Shown: positions 34,452 through 44,250, counted from the stretch's first letter. The stretch: DNA of 60,169 nt from an uncultured Bacteroides sp. (GCA_947646015.1 CANSEY010000024.1:1-60169); one strand, 5' to 3'. The notes: generated from the letters alone by a model not told the origin. Translations and numbers: made by a program.

Positions 34452-36353
34452 ATGAAGAAAATCACATTTATTGCTATTCTTTTGCTGTGTATCTGTAGCC
34501 TCACAAAAGCTAAAGAGAAAGTTATAGAGCAACCCCCATTCATCGCCTGGACCAGTACCTCTATTCAAGTGGACAAAGTTGTTCTCAGCGACACAGCTAC
34601 GGTGCTTTATATCAAAGCATTCTATCATCCCAAGCAATGGATTAGGATTTCCGGACAAAGTTTCCTGAAGGACAATAACGGAGAAACTTACGTTCTGCGT
34701 TCGGGAATCGGCATCAAGCCTGACACGGAATTCTGGATGCCCGAATCCGGAGAAGGAGAATTCCGCCTGGTATTCCCACCGATCCCGACCTCGGCTACTT
34801 CGATCGATTTTTCAGAAGGAGACAATGTTCAAGGTGCTTTCAAGATATGGGGCATTCAGCTGAAAGGCAAAGCCCTCCCGGAACTTTTGTTACCTCAAGA
34901 AGCCATCGTACATAAAATCGACATCAACGATGAATTGCCCGAGCCCAAAATTGAATATAAAGACGCTACTATAAAAGGACGGATTCTGGATTATCGCCCG
35001 GGACTCGTCAGCAAAATTGTACCGATTATATTCGATCCGGTAAAAGGTGCCTACGAAAGCGAAGAAGTAAAAATAAACAATGACGGTACATTCGTCACGA
35101 GAGTGAAAGTGCCGACCACCACATCGGCTGCCATCCGTCTTTTTGGTAAAATGATAACTTTCTATGCCGTACCGGGCGAAGAGAGCAGCGTCATTATCAA
35201 TACCCGTGAACTTTGCCGCCAGCAATCCAAGTTTCATAAGGATGACAAACCTTATGGCGAAGCCGTTTATTTCGGCGGAACATTAGCCGGCCTGTCACAG
35301 GAATATTCGAACTGCACCCTAAAAACCTCCATTCTAAATGATTACCGCCAATTATTCAAGGATGTAGCAGGAATGGACGCCGGCGCTTACAAAGACTTTA
35401 TCTATGGAAAGCGGGCCAATCTCCTGGCATCCATAGAGAAAGCTCCAATCAGCAAGGCTCTCAAGGCAGTGTTGGGCAATCAAGTGGATGCCGAGGCTGC
35501 CCAAGCCATCTCCCTGACGGAAATGGTTATCAAGCAAGCCTACACCATGGAGCACAAAATGAGCAAAGAAGAGGCCAGGGAATACTTTAACACGGCTCAG
35601 ATAGAACTGCCTGAAAATTATTATGCGAATGCTTTCAGACCGCTCGCTTCCATCAACACCATGGCAGCACTCTATAATTCCAAGCTCTCCGAACTGATTC
35701 CGTATTATCTACGCCGCCGAACCGATGAACTGACCAAAGCCTGGGGAACCGACAAAGGAATCTACTTCGATATCAACAAAGCAGGCGAACTCTATTCGTC
35801 CATCAAAGAGTTCACCCCGCTGACTGCCGAACAGGAAGTGATACTTGCCACTCTTCCACCTGCCTGTCAGAATGAAGTGCGGGACGCCAACAACCAACTG
35901 CTGAAGACCCTTGAGGCCAATAAAAAGAAGACAGGGTTCACCATCAACGAAGTTGGTGACGTCAGCAATGAAGAGCTGTTTTCATCCATCATCTCTAAGT
36001 ACCGGGGCAAAGTGATTCTGGTAGACTTCTGGGCAACCTGGTGCGGCCCCTGTCGCATGGCCAATAAAGCAATGTTGCCACTGAAGGAAGAGTTGAAAGG
36101 AAAGGACATCGTTTACCTTTACATTACCGGCGAAACCTCCCCCCTGAAAACATGGGAGAACATGATTCCGGATATCCACGGTGAGCATTTCCGTTTAACG
36201 GATGCCCAATGGAGTTTCTTAGGTGATAAATTCGACATAAGGGGCGTACCCACCTATCTCATCATCGATCGGGAAGGAAATGTCAAACACCAAAAGACAG
36301 GATTCCCGGGTGTAGCCCAAATAAAAGAGGAATTGATGAAAGTATATGATTAA
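34452..36353 (+). CDS. TlpA-like thioredoxin-fold protein with M56-shared N-terminal domain
   Basis: The 633-residue protein has a signal peptide (about residues 1-20). An N-terminal domain (about 30-140) matches the tandem C-terminal domain of the M56 protein at 10444-12636 (FYHPKQWIRI, GETYVLRSGIGI, FRLVFPPIPTSATSIDF). A middle region (about 150-480) resembles the DUF4369-like part of Bacteroides thiol proteins. The C-terminal thioredoxin domain (about 495-633) has the redox motif WCGPC in VDFWATWCGPCRM and a cis-Pro in RGVPTYL. It probably reduces disulfides or carries out related redox chemistry in the periplasm. The gene follows the BlaI/M56-TonB pair by 42 bp and is likely under the same control. 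Confidence 0.88.
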   Translation: MKKITFIAILLLCICSLTKAKEKVIEQPPFIAWTSTSIQVDKVVLSDTATVLYIKAFYHPKQWIRISGQSFLKDNNGETYVLRSGIGIKPDTEFWMPESGEGEFRLVFPPIPTSATSIDFSEGDNVQGAFKIWGIQLKGKALPELLLPQEAIVHKIDINDELPEPKIEYKDATIKGRILDYRPGLVSKIVPIIFDPVKGAYESEEVKINNDGTFVTRVKVPTTTSAAIRLFGKMITFYAVPGEESSVIINTRELCRQQSKFHKDDKPYGEAVYFGGTLAGLSQEYSNCTLKTSILNDYRQLFKDVAGMDAGAYKDFIYGKRANLLASIEKAPISKALKAVLGNQVDAEAAQAISLTEMVIKQAYTMEHKMSKEEAREYFNTAQIELPENYYANAFRPLASINTMAALYNSKLSELIPYYLRRRTDELTKAWGTDKGIYFDINKAGELYSSIKEFTPLTAEQEVILATLPPACQNEVRDANNQLLKTLEANKKKTGFTINEVGDVSNEELFSSIISKYRGKVILVDFWATWCGPCRMANKAMLPLKEELKGKDIVYLYITGETSPLKTWENMIPDIHGEHFRLTDAQWSFLGDKFDIRGVPTYLIIDREGNVKHQKTGFPGVAQIKEELMKVYD

Positions 36354-36380
36354 CCCTCCGGACAACAAACAATAAACAAA

Positions 36381-36422
36381 GAACGATCGGCTCCTGCCTA
36401 TGGGACAAGGAACCGATCGTTC
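36381..36422. terminator. Bidirectional terminator hairpin
   Basis: GAACGATCGG (36381-36390) pairs with CCGATCGTTC (36413-36422), and the helix extends inward through TCCT/AGGA. It separates the convergent thioredoxin-fold and mrp genes. Confidence 0.75.
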
Positions 36423-36443
36423 ATCATTTAAAAGCGCTTATCG

Positions 36444-37550
36444 TTACTTATGTAACTCCACAATCTTCGTGGGAGCCATTTCTACATTCCGCTTATCTAC
36501 CTGACGTACCACGCTGGCAGCCAGTGCGAGGAATGCACGACCTGTAACCGTATTTTCGTCCAAAGCAACCGGAGTTCCTTTATCGCCTCCTTCACAGATA
36601 CTCTGAACAATCGGAATCTGTCCCAACAGCGGAACGTTCATCTCTTCGGCCAACTTCTTGGCACCTTCTTTTCCGAAAAGATAATACTTGTTTTCCGGAA
36701 GTTCAGCCGGAGTAAACCAGGCCATATTCTCCACCAATCCGAGGATGGGGACGTTCACTTTATCATTAGTGAACATGTTGATCCCCTTGCGGGCATCGGC
36801 CAAAGCTACAGCCTGCGGAGTGCTGACAACAACAGCACCTGTCAGTGCCAGTGTCTGGACTACCGTCAGGTGAATATCGCTCGTACCCGGCGGAAGGTCG
36901 ATCAGGAAATAATCGAGATCTCCCCAGGCGGCATCCCCGATCAACTGTTTCAACGCATTGCTCGCCATACCCCCGCGCCATAAAGTGGCCTGGTCGGGAT
37001 CGACAAAGAAACCGATAGAAAGCAGTTTCACGCCATACTTCTCGACAGGAATAATCATATCGCGTCCGTCTATCTTCTCAGCGTAGGGGCGGGCATCTTC
37101 CACTTGAAACATCTTAGGCATGGAAGGACCGAAAACGTCGGCATCCAGTAGACCGACTTTATAACCCAACTTAGCCAACGCTACAGCCAGGTTGGCCGAT
37201 ACGGTAGACTTACCCACTCCTCCCTTACCGGAAGAGATGCCGATGATATTCTTCACATGGGGCAGCAATTTGCCCACTTCGGGACGTGCAGCCTGTACTG
37301 TTTTCACACTGATATTTCCAACTATCTCCACCTCTTTGCCCACATGAGTAAGAATAGCTGTTTCGGCAGCTTTTATCACCGACTTCATAAACGGATCGGT
37401 CGGTTTTTCAAAAATCAGGGAGAATGAAACCTTCATTCCCTCTATACGGATGTTATCCTCCACCATACCGGCCTCCACAAGATTCTTTCCGGTTCCGGGA
37501 TAACGCACTGTAGCCAGTGCATCGAGTATTAATTTAGGATAGATTGTCAT
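36444..37550 (-). CDS. mrp: Mrp/NBP35-family P-loop ATPase (iron-sulfur carrier)
   Basis: The 368-residue protein has an N-terminal MIP18/DUF59-like part (about 1-80) and a ParA/MinD-type ATPase. The deviant Walker A is GKGGVGKSTVS, with LLDADVFGPSMPKMF and FLIDLPPGTSDIHL. Mrp/ApbC proteins carry Fe-S clusters to target enzymes. The CxxC pair usually found after VENM is absent; the sequence reads VENMAWFTPAELPENKYYLFG. It is the last gene of a minus-strand run and lies 8 bp after trmB. Confidence 0.92.
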   Translation of the reverse strand: MTIYPKLILDALATVRYPGTGKNLVEAGMVEDNIRIEGMKVSFSLIFEKPTDPFMKSVIKAAETAILTHVGKEVEIVGNISVKTVQAARPEVGKLLPHVKNIIGISSGKGGVGKSTVSANLAVALAKLGYKVGLLDADVFGPSMPKMFQVEDARPYAEKIDGRDMIIPVEKYGVKLLSIGFFVDPDQATLWRGGMASNALKQLIGDAAWGDLDYFLIDLPPGTSDIHLTVVQTLALTGAVVVSTPQAVALADARKGINMFTNDKVNVPILGLVENMAWFTPAELPENKYYLFGKEGAKKLAEEMNVPLLGQIPIVQSICEGGDKGTPVALDENTVTGRAFLALAASVVRQVDKRNVEMAPTKIVELHK

Positions 37551-37558
37551 AGTTTGTA

Positions 37559-38317
37559 TTATTTAGATGTCTGCAATCCGCTCCGTTTGCTACGATTATA
37601 GCTCCGGTACGAATCGAGTTCAATTTCAATATCCGGTTCTCTGAGTTCTCCTTCCTGCGGCAACAGGAATTTGATGTACTTAATGCTTAAACCGCGATCG
37701 AGCCACTGTTGTTCATAATAGGTCTTGATACCCAGAATATCGTCCACCAAATCAGAATGATAAAGATCTTCGGTGATAAACTCTACCGGCAGTCCGTTCT
37801 CCTCAATCATATATTTGGTATAAGTGAACATGAAGTTGCTGTCAGTCTTCAGATGAATGATTCCATTGGATACCAAAAACTTACGGTAGCGTTCCATAAA
37901 ATAGGTAGAAGTCAGTCGCTTGGTAGCTTTCTTCATTTGCGGATCAGAAAAAGTCAGCCAGATTTCGCTCACTTCCCCTTCTGCAAAAAAGCGGTCGATG
38001 ATCTCGATGTTGGTACGCAGGAAAGCCACATTCTTCATGCCGGCCTGAAGAGATTCGGTAGCTCCCGTCCACATACGGGCGCCTTTGATATCTACCGCGA
38101 TAAAATTCTTATCGGGAAACATCCGCCCCAGTCCGACGGTATATTCGCCACGTCCGCAACCCAATTCGAGTACAATCGGGTTATCGTTCTTGAAAAACTC
38201 TTTGTGCCATTTTCCCTTCATGTCAAAAGGCACATTGTCCACTGCCGAGTAAGGATACTCAAAGACATGCGGATAACTTGCCATATCGGCAAACTTCTCT
38301 AATTTATTTTTTCCCAT
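37559..38317 (-). CDS. trmB: tRNA (guanine-N7-)-methyltransferase
   Basis: The 252-residue SAM-dependent enzyme makes m7G46 in the tRNA variable loop. The SAM-binding motif is [15 protein letters not shown], followed by [12 protein letters not shown]. The family motif appears as [17 protein letters not shown], where many bacteria have a Pro in place of the Ser. The C-terminal part contains the expected [12 protein letters not shown] stretch. Its neighbours are mrp and an MBL hydrolase, spaced 8-9 bp. Confidence 0.93.
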   Translation of the reverse strand: MGKNKLEKFADMASYPHVFEYPYSAVDNVPFDMKGKWHKEFFKNDNPIVLELGCGRGEYTVGLGRMFPDKNFIAVDIKGARMWTGATESLQAGMKNVAFLRTNIEIIDRFFAEGEVSEIWLTFSDPQMKKATKRLTSTYFMERYRKFLVSNGIIHLKTDSNFMFTYTKYMIEENGLPVEFITEDLYHSDLVDDILGIKTYYEQQWLDRGLSIKYIKFLLPQEGELREPDIEIELDSYRSYNRSKRSGLQTSK

Positions 38318-38326
38318 TCAATAAAG

Positions 38327-39133
38327 TTAAATCGTTTCTACCCAACCGGTATAGTTATAAAACACCCGGTCGTTAAATTGCTGGCGGAACAACGCATATT
38401 TGTCAATGCCGGTACAGTGACAGACTCCCAGACGTTTGGGAAGTTTCATACCCAGAAAGGCCGAAATCACATTGAACTTCTCTTCTTCCGCATTGTGAAT
38501 ATGAAAGCCTCCCATCACCAGTTTGAGTCCCAATCCCGGAAAGGCATTCTGCACGGCACGAATGATATTGGTAATCCCCCGGTGTGAACAGGCACTCAGT
38601 ACCGAAAGAGACTTTTCGCCCTTCAACACCAATGCCAGTTCATCTTCAAAAGTATCGGGACGCATCTCTCCTTCTATCTCCGTAAAGAAGTGTTCGAAGT
38701 GAGTGTCGTTCCTGTCCACCACCTTGACGTCCGGAAACGCAAATACGCCCGGCACAATCTCCGTAGTTTCGTCAACCAGCCAAAAGCGCGACTTATCCAA
38801 TGCTTCGGGATGAAGCATTCCGTTCTCACGCTCGTTCTTGAACTTTTTCCGGAATACCTCACGCTTGCAAACCACCTTCGCTACACTGTTCATCTTCAGA
38901 AAGGCATAAAGCCCCCCTGTATGGTCACGATGTCCGTGAGATAACACCACATATTCCACATCGCTCAGATCGAGTCCCAACAGGCGGGCATTCCGGAGAA
39001 ACAGATCCGAAGCACCGGTATCGAACAGCACTTTGTGTTCCCCCGCTTCAACAAGCAGGGAAAGCCCATGCTCTCCCTGTAATCCCTTACCGTAAACACT
39101 GTTTTCCGCGAGGGTTGTTATTTTGTAGTTCAT
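38327..39133 (-). CDS. Metallo-beta-lactamase-fold hydrolase
   Basis: A 268-residue protein with the MBL metal motif HGHRDH in EYVVLSHGHRDHTGG. Further ligands are in SACSHRGITNI and the C-terminal CHCTG. The arrangement resembles the subgroup often named 7,8-dihydropterin-6-methyl-4-(beta-D-ribofuranosyl)-aminobenzene-phosphate synthase-like, whose bacterial role is poorly known. No signal peptide is seen, so it is cytoplasmic. It sits in the trmB-mrp run with short spacing (11 bp after ilvE). Confidence 0.88.
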   Translation of the reverse strand: MNYKITTLAENSVYGKGLQGEHGLSLLVEAGEHKVLFDTGASDLFLRNARLLGLDLSDVEYVVLSHGHRDHTGGLYAFLKMNSVAKVVCKREVFRKKFKNERENGMLHPEALDKSRFWLVDETTEIVPGVFAFPDVKVVDRNDTHFEHFFTEIEGEMRPDTFEDELALVLKGEKSLSVLSACSHRGITNIIRAVQNAFPGLGLKLVMGGFHIHNAEEEKFNVISAFLGMKLPKRLGVCHCTGIDKYALFRQQFNDRVFYNYTGWVETI

Positions 39134-39144
39134 TTATCGAACGT

Positions 39145-40164
39145 TTATTCAACAATAGTCACCCATCCGTGAGTATCGGGTTCGTCACCATACTGGATGC
39201 CACGCAATTTATTATAAAGCTTCTCACAAACCGGTCCCGGCTTTCCATCTTTCGAAATCACATACGACTTGCCATTCTCAAGGTCGTCAATACGTTCGAT
39301 CGGACTGATAACGGCAGCAGTACCACAAGCTCCCGCTTCTTCGAAAGTGCTCAACTCTTCTTCGGGTACCGGACGGCGCTCTACTTTCATGCCCATATCT
39401 TCCGCCAACTGCATCAAGCTCTTATTGGTGATGGAAGGAAGGATGGAAGTAGACTTCGGAGTGATGTAGGTATTGTCTTTAATACCAAAGAAGTTGGCCG
39501 CACCACATTCGTCAATGTATTTTTTCTCTTTTGCGTCCAGATAGAACTCGCAGGAATAACCCAAGTCGTGAGCCTTCTTATTGGCGCGCAGACTGGCTGC
39601 ATAGTTTCCACCGACTTTGTAGATACCGGTTCCGTGAGGCGCAGCACGGTCGTACTCGCGGATAATGACATAAGGATTGGTAGAGAAGCCACCCTTGAAA
39701 TAAGGACCGACCGGTGTGACAAATACAACAAACATATATTCATCTGCCGGATGGACACCCACCTGGGCACTGGTTCCGATAAGCAACGGGCGAATGTAAA
39801 GAGAAGCTCCACTCTCGTAAGGAGGAATAAAGCGTTCGTTCAATTTTACCACTTTCAGGATAGCTTCCTTGAAACGTTCCGTCGGCAATTCAGCCATCAT
39901 GATGCCCTGACAGGTGGACTGCAGACGCGCAGCATTCTCCTCCAAACGGAAAATACGCACTTTGCCGTCTTTACCACGGAAAGCTTTCAAACCCTCGAAG
40001 GCTTCCTGACCATAATGCAGGCAAGTGGCAGCCATGTGCAGGTTCAACACCTCGCTACTGCTTATTTCGAGTTCGCCCCATGCGCCGTTACGGAAATTGA
40101 TTCTCACATTGTAGTCTGTCTTCATATAACCGAATGACAGATTAGCCCAGTCTATTTCTTTCAT
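39145..40164 (-). CDS. ilvE: Branched-chain amino acid aminotransferase
   Basis: The 339-residue PLP enzyme of fold class IV interconverts leucine, isoleucine and valine with their 2-oxo acids. The PLP lysine is in KVGGNYAASLRANKKAHDLGY (shown across its two parts). Other signatures are GQEAFEGLKAFRG, RPLLIGTSAQVGVHP and EEAGACGTAAVISPI. Its length suits the type II bacterial BCAT group. It probably has its own promoter (TATTTTTG at 40205-40198, minus strand) although it lies within a larger minus-strand run. Confidence 0.95.
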   Translation of the reverse strand: MKEIDWANLSFGYMKTDYNVRINFRNGAWGELEISSSEVLNLHMAATCLHYGQEAFEGLKAFRGKDGKVRIFRLEENAARLQSTCQGIMMAELPTERFKEAILKVVKLNERFIPPYESGASLYIRPLLIGTSAQVGVHPADEYMFVVFVTPVGPYFKGGFSTNPYVIIREYDRAAPHGTGIYKVGGNYAASLRANKKAHDLGYSCEFYLDAKEKKYIDECGAANFFGIKDNTYITPKSTSILPSITNKSLMQLAEDMGMKVERRPVPEEELSTFEEAGACGTAAVISPIERIDDLENGKSYVISKDGKPGPVCEKLYNKLRGIQYGDEPDTHGWVTIVE

Positions 40165-40197
40165 ATCGTTAGTTATTAGTTATTTTCGATTGAGCAA

Positions 40198-40205
40198 CAA
40201 AAATA
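40198..40205 (-). promoter_or_regulatory. -7 element of ilvE
   Basis: Minus-strand TATTTTTG lies 34 bp before the ilvE ATG, in the gap after xseB. No clear -33 box. Confidence 0.5.
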
Positions 40206-40209
40206 ACCT

Positions 40210-40422
40210 TTATTCTTCAGATAGCCTCTTTTCTTGCAGTAATTTTTCAATTTCCTGATCTGCCTTTGTCAGCTTTCCGGTACAGAAAGCTATTATTTCA
40301 TTGGCTTCTTTTATTTTTTCACTCAGTTCGTCAATCTCCAGTTCGTTACTGTCGATCTGCCGAACAATCTTTTCCAGGCGTTCTATAGCCTGTGAATAGG
40401 TCTCTTTCTTCTTGGCTGGCAT
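40210..40422 (-). CDS. xseB: Exodeoxyribonuclease VII small subunit
   Basis: A 70-residue helical protein with the family pattern SQAIERLEKIVRQIDSNELE and SEKIKEANEIIAFCTGKL. It binds the large subunit as an elongated coiled oligomer, and the complex degrades single-stranded DNA. xseA lies 95 bp upstream on the same strand. This gap is longer than the others in the run and holds no second gene. Confidence 0.9.
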   Translation of the reverse strand: MPAKKKETYSQAIERLEKIVRQIDSNELEIDELSEKIKEANEIIAFCTGKLTKADQEIEKLLQEKRLSEE

Positions 40423-40517
40423 ATTACTATTTTACTATTATACAGGAAACCCCTCCTCCGCAGAGCAGGCAGAGAGGTTACCGGATGATTTGGAAAAACA
40501 TTTCAAACGGCATGGAC

Positions 40518-41750
40518 TTATTCGACTCTCGACTTCACTTCTCCTTCGTAAAGGCGGGTTATCAGCTCGTCTCCCGATTGCAGGCAGGCAGCACTCTTCA
40601 CCGCCTTCCCGTCTTTCAGAGTGATGCTATACCCTCGTTTCAACAGTTTCTGAGGCGAAGCGTCCGCAATGCGGTTCTGTAAAAGTTCCAGCCGGTGGTG
40701 CTGGCGGGCCAATAAAGTTTCGGCAACATGCGAGAGATTGTTTTTCGCCATCTGCAACTTTATCCGCGATTCCGACAGTTTACGCATCACTTGTGACGGT
40801 ATGCGTGCCTGTAGCAAAGCAAGCCTCCTGCGTTCTTGCTCCAGGCGGTAGAAAACACGGGTATGCAGTTCTTCGGCCAACGCCCCGAGCCGGTCTGCCG
40901 CCTCTTCCATCCGGTCGATCAGCAGTTCGGCCGCTGCTGTCGGAGTTTTCACGCGGGTATGGGCTACAGAATCGAGTACGGTATCGTCCCGCTCGTGTCC
41001 GATGCCGGTTATGACAGGCAACGGAAACTGTGCACAGGCAGCAGCCAGCAGATAAGTATCAAAGCCGGACAAGTCGGAAGTGGCACCTCCACCACGGATG
41101 ATAACCACCACATCGAACTCGTCCACCCGGGCATTCACTGCATCGAGGGCAGCCAGTACAGACTCCTCCACCTGGTTGCCCTGCATCAGGGCGGGAAAAA
41201 GTTCCGTACGGAAGTAGAACCCGCGCGGGTTGTGCTGCAACTGATGGCAGAAATCGCCATAACCGGCTGCCGTAGCCGAAGAGATGACCGCAATGCGTTG
41301 TGGCAATAACGGCATCTCCAACTCTTTGTTCAGCGTCAACACCCCTTCTTCTTCAAGCTGCCTGAGTATCTCCCGGCGGCGGCGTGCCATATCGCCCAAT
41401 GTATAGGTAGGGTCGATATCCTGCACGGTCAGGCTGTAACCATACAATTCATGGAAAGCAACCGTCACCTTGACCAGCACCTTTATGCCGGAAGTAAACA
41501 ACTGTCCGGTGGACTCCTCAAAATAAGGCTTCAGCAGCCGGTAGATGTTAGCCCAGATCGTTCCTCTTGCCTTGGCTATCAGATTATTGCTGCGGGGATC
41601 TTTCTGGACAAACTCCAGATAGCAATGCCCGGTACTGTTTGTACGGACATCGCTCAACTCCGCCTGTACCCAGTATTCATCGGGCAGGCACTGCTCCAGA
41701 CTCCGCCGGACCAAGGCATTCAGTTCATAAAGAGAAAGCGTGTCTTGCAT
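40518..41750 (-). CDS. xseA: Exodeoxyribonuclease VII large subunit
   Basis: The 410-residue protein starts with an OB-fold (about 10-105, WVQAELSDVRTNSTGHCYLE). The nuclease core follows, with IAVISSATAAGYGDFCHQL, VVIIRGGGATSDLSGFD and TGIGHERDDTVLDSVAHTR. It cuts single-stranded DNA from both ends in recombination and mismatch repair together with xseB. It follows the subtilase gene by 3 bp, so it is in the same transcript. Confidence 0.95.
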   Translation of the reverse strand: MQDTLSLYELNALVRRSLEQCLPDEYWVQAELSDVRTNSTGHCYLEFVQKDPRSNNLIAKARGTIWANIYRLLKPYFEESTGQLFTSGIKVLVKVTVAFHELYGYSLTVQDIDPTYTLGDMARRRREILRQLEEEGVLTLNKELEMPLLPQRIAVISSATAAGYGDFCHQLQHNPRGFYFRTELFPALMQGNQVEESVLAALDAVNARVDEFDVVVIIRGGGATSDLSGFDTYLLAAACAQFPLPVITGIGHERDDTVLDSVAHTRVKTPTAAAELLIDRMEEAADRLGALAEELHTRVFYRLEQERRRLALLQARIPSQVMRKLSESRIKLQMAKNNLSHVAETLLARQHHRLELLQNRIADASPQKLLKRGYSITLKDGKAVKSAACLQSGDELITRLYEGEVKSRVE

Positions 41751-41753
41751 ATC

Positions 41754-43109
41754 TTATTTTTTCTTCGAAACAGATTGATAAGCTTTCCACAGATCGGGCA
41801 CTCCGTATCCGTAGATATTGTCGGGGAAATCGATCCGGTCACCGGATTGACGCACCAGTTCGATGATTTCCTTTGCAGTCAGTTGCGGACAAGCTTGCCA
41901 CAGGCAAGCCACCATGCCGCACAGGATCGGTGAGGCAAACGAGGTTCCACTCGCTTTACGCAGATTACCGTTTGTCCCCATCACATCCGAGTTCAGCCCC
42001 ACGGCAACGACATCGGGTTTCACGCGATTATCGGCTGTGTTGCCGATAGAAGAAAACGAAGCCAACACGCCTCTCCGGTCGATAGCACCTACCGTCAGCA
42101 CATTCTCCGCATCCCCCGGTGTCGTGATTTTCTTCCATGAAGAGGCACCCGAATTACCGGCACTGCACACCAGTACGATTCCTTTATCCGCCATTTTCGA
42201 TGCCTGGCGGGACATCAGTGCATGGTGTCCGTCCAGGTCACGATACTTATAGTTCTTGGTAGAATCATCAAAGGTGAAATATCCCAATGAAGTATTCACC
42301 ACATCTACTCCGACACTATCGGCAAACTCGACAGCCGCCGCCCAGTAGTCCTGCTCCACCAAATGCTCGGACGCTTCATCTTCACTGCGGAGCAACCAAT
42401 AAGAGGCTTCGGGAGCCGTACCCACCATTACATAAGGATCATTCATCGCCATGCAGGAGAGAACGGCCATTCCGTGCGATCCTTTGGCGTAGATATCGCT
42501 TCCCGGTTCCACGAAATCTTTCGTACCCAGGATGCGGATGTTTTTCATAGCCTCTATCTTGTCCACGTTATGATATCCGGCATCGATCACGGCAATGGTC
42601 ATACCTTGTCCCTTAAATCCGGCCTCATGCAATTTTTCGCCGTTACTGATTTCTATCTGCCGGAGGGCAGGACCGTAGTAGTTCTCACTCTTGAGCGGAC
42701 TGTTCGCCAGGGAGTCCCGTTTATCTTCCGCTGCAGGTTTCGACGGGGCAACCCATACCTTCTCGGTAGCACGCACAAAAGGCAGTGCGGCAATTTCGCC
42801 TATCACGGCACTGTCGTTACATGACACGGTGACGAAATTATCCCATTTCCCCATAGCCACAATCTTCACTCCCTTGTCGCGGATGGCATCCACATACCGA
42901 CGGCAGACCGGCAGATCGGTAGAGTCGACAGGCAACTGTTGACGCTGGCGGCGGGCGATGGCTTTTTCCGACAAGAATTTCTCGGGATGATCCAGTGAAT
43001 AAGTGGTCGCAGCCTTATCTTTCAGGCTGATGCGATACTTTAACGTATCCTGTTGTGCCGACGCTCCCAAAGCAACGAAGACCAAGGCAATAAGTGCTAA
43101 TTTTTTCAT
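41754..43109 (-). CDS. S8 family subtilisin-like serine peptidase
   Basis: A 451-residue secreted subtilase: signal peptide (about residues 1-18) and a prodomain-like N-terminal part. The catalytic triad is Asp in TIAVIDAGYHNVD, His in KGSHGMAVLSCMA and Ser in GTSFASPILCG, with an oxyanion Asn in LVCSAGNSGA. It lies between mnmA (27 bp) and xseA (3 bp), an odd partner for tRNA and DNA enzymes. The target is unknown; the signal peptide points to a periplasmic or surface role. Confidence 0.92.
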   Translation of the reverse strand: MKKLALIALVFVALGASAQQDTLKYRISLKDKAATTYSLDHPEKFLSEKAIARRQRQQLPVDSTDLPVCRRYVDAIRDKGVKIVAMGKWDNFVTVSCNDSAVIGEIAALPFVRATEKVWVAPSKPAAEDKRDSLANSPLKSENYYGPALRQIEISNGEKLHEAGFKGQGMTIAVIDAGYHNVDKIEAMKNIRILGTKDFVEPGSDIYAKGSHGMAVLSCMAMNDPYVMVGTAPEASYWLLRSEDEASEHLVEQDYWAAAVEFADSVGVDVVNTSLGYFTFDDSTKNYKYRDLDGHHALMSRQASKMADKGIVLVCSAGNSGASSWKKITTPGDAENVLTVGAIDRRGVLASFSSIGNTADNRVKPDVVAVGLNSDVMGTNGNLRKASGTSFASPILCGMVACLWQACPQLTAKEIIELVRQSGDRIDFPDNIYGYGVPDLWKAYQSVSKKK

Positions 43110-43136
43110 CTCGTATTTTTATTTTTGTTTTTGTTT

Positions 43137-44225
43137 CTATTTCCAGTCTTTGTTCTGTTCAATCACTAACCCGATACCACGTTGCGAAGCGATAAACGCA
43201 CCGCCCAACACCCGCCGGCCTTCATAAAACACGGCCGACTGCCCCGGAGCAATCGCCGACGCCTCCGCCAAGAAACGAACCAGCAGACGCCCGTCTTCAA
43301 GCCTCTTCACCCGGCAAGGAATCGGACGGCTTCTGTAACGGATGCGCACCGCCAGGTCCGGACACGCAAACAATTCATCCTCATCCACAATGTTATCTTG
43401 CTCCGCCACCATGTATTCGGCTCTCAACTGCCCGGCATCACCCAGCATGACGGTGTTCTTCTGCGAATTGATTTTCAAGACATAGGCCGGTTTTCCCAGT
43501 GCGATCTCCAGTCCTTTACGCTGTCCGATGGTATAATAAGGGAAGCCTTTGTGCTGCCCCAGCTTTACACCTTCTGAACTGACAAACCATCCCGGACCTA
43601 CCTCAGCATCCAGCTCCGGACACTGTTCGCGAAGAAAATCGCGATAGTCTCCTTTAATAAAGCATACCTCCATACTCTCCCCTTCCTTCGACTTGGCTTC
43701 ATAGCCTTTCTCATGTAGATAGTCACGGACGGTCTGCTTGGTATAGTTACCCAAAGGAAAAATGCAACGTCGCAGCACGTCCTGTCCCAGTCGCCAGAGG
43801 AAATAGGACTGGTCTTTCTTGTCATCATCACCGGCAACGATATAGATATGCCCGTTCCGCTCTTCCAACCGGGAGTAATGACCGGTGGCTATCCAGTCGC
43901 ACCCCAGCTTGTCAGCCCATTCTATCAACATCCGGAACTTAAATAACGGATTGCACATCACGCAAGGGTTCGGCGTACGCCCCTGACGGTACTCGTCTAT
44001 AAAGTTTTTGACAATGGTATCTTTAAAAGGAACGCGTTCATCGGCCACATAATGCTCTATCCCCATACGTGCCGCCAACTCCCTGGCATCCTGCGGCTCG
44101 TCACCCCAGACACGCATGGTGACCCCCACTATCTCATATCCCTGCTCTTGCAGCATCAGGCAGGTGGCGGTGCTGTCTATCCCCCCACTCATACCGACAA
44201 GAACACGCTTCTTGGATTCTTTCAT
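43137..44225 (-). CDS. mnmA: tRNA-specific 2-thiouridylase
   Basis: The enzyme makes s2U34 in tRNA for Lys, Glu and Gln. The PP-loop is [15 protein letters not shown], the catalytic cysteines are in TPNPCVMCN and MEVCFIKGD, and [14 protein letters not shown] is also diagnostic. The frame is open to 44261, but the promoter -7 element (44251-44258) places the transcript start inside that extension. The ATG at 44225 ([11 protein letters not shown]) is therefore chosen; 44231 (MNMKESK) is also possible. It is first in a likely operon with the S8 peptidase and xseAB. Confidence 0.93.
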   Translation of the reverse strand: MKESKKRVLVGMSGGIDSTATCLMLQEQGYEIVGVTMRVWGDEPQDARELAARMGIEHYVADERVPFKDTIVKNFIDEYRQGRTPNPCVMCNPLFKFRMLIEWADKLGCDWIATGHYSRLEERNGHIYIVAGDDDKKDQSYFLWRLGQDVLRRCIFPLGNYTKQTVRDYLHEKGYEAKSKEGESMEVCFIKGDYRDFLREQCPELDAEVGPGWFVSSEGVKLGQHKGFPYYTIGQRKGLEIALGKPAYVLKINSQKNTVMLGDAGQLRAEYMVAEQDNIVDEDELFACPDLAVRIRYRSRPIPCRVKRLEDGRLLVRFLAEASAIAPGQSAVFYEGRRVLGGAFIASQRGIGLVIEQNKDWK

Positions 44226-44250
44226 ATTCATTCTCTTTTTACGAAGAATG

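Noticed and set aside
39115-40137. 340-codon plus-strand ORF opposite ilvE
   Set aside because: Fully antisense to a clear ilvE gene, with no recognisable domain or promoter.
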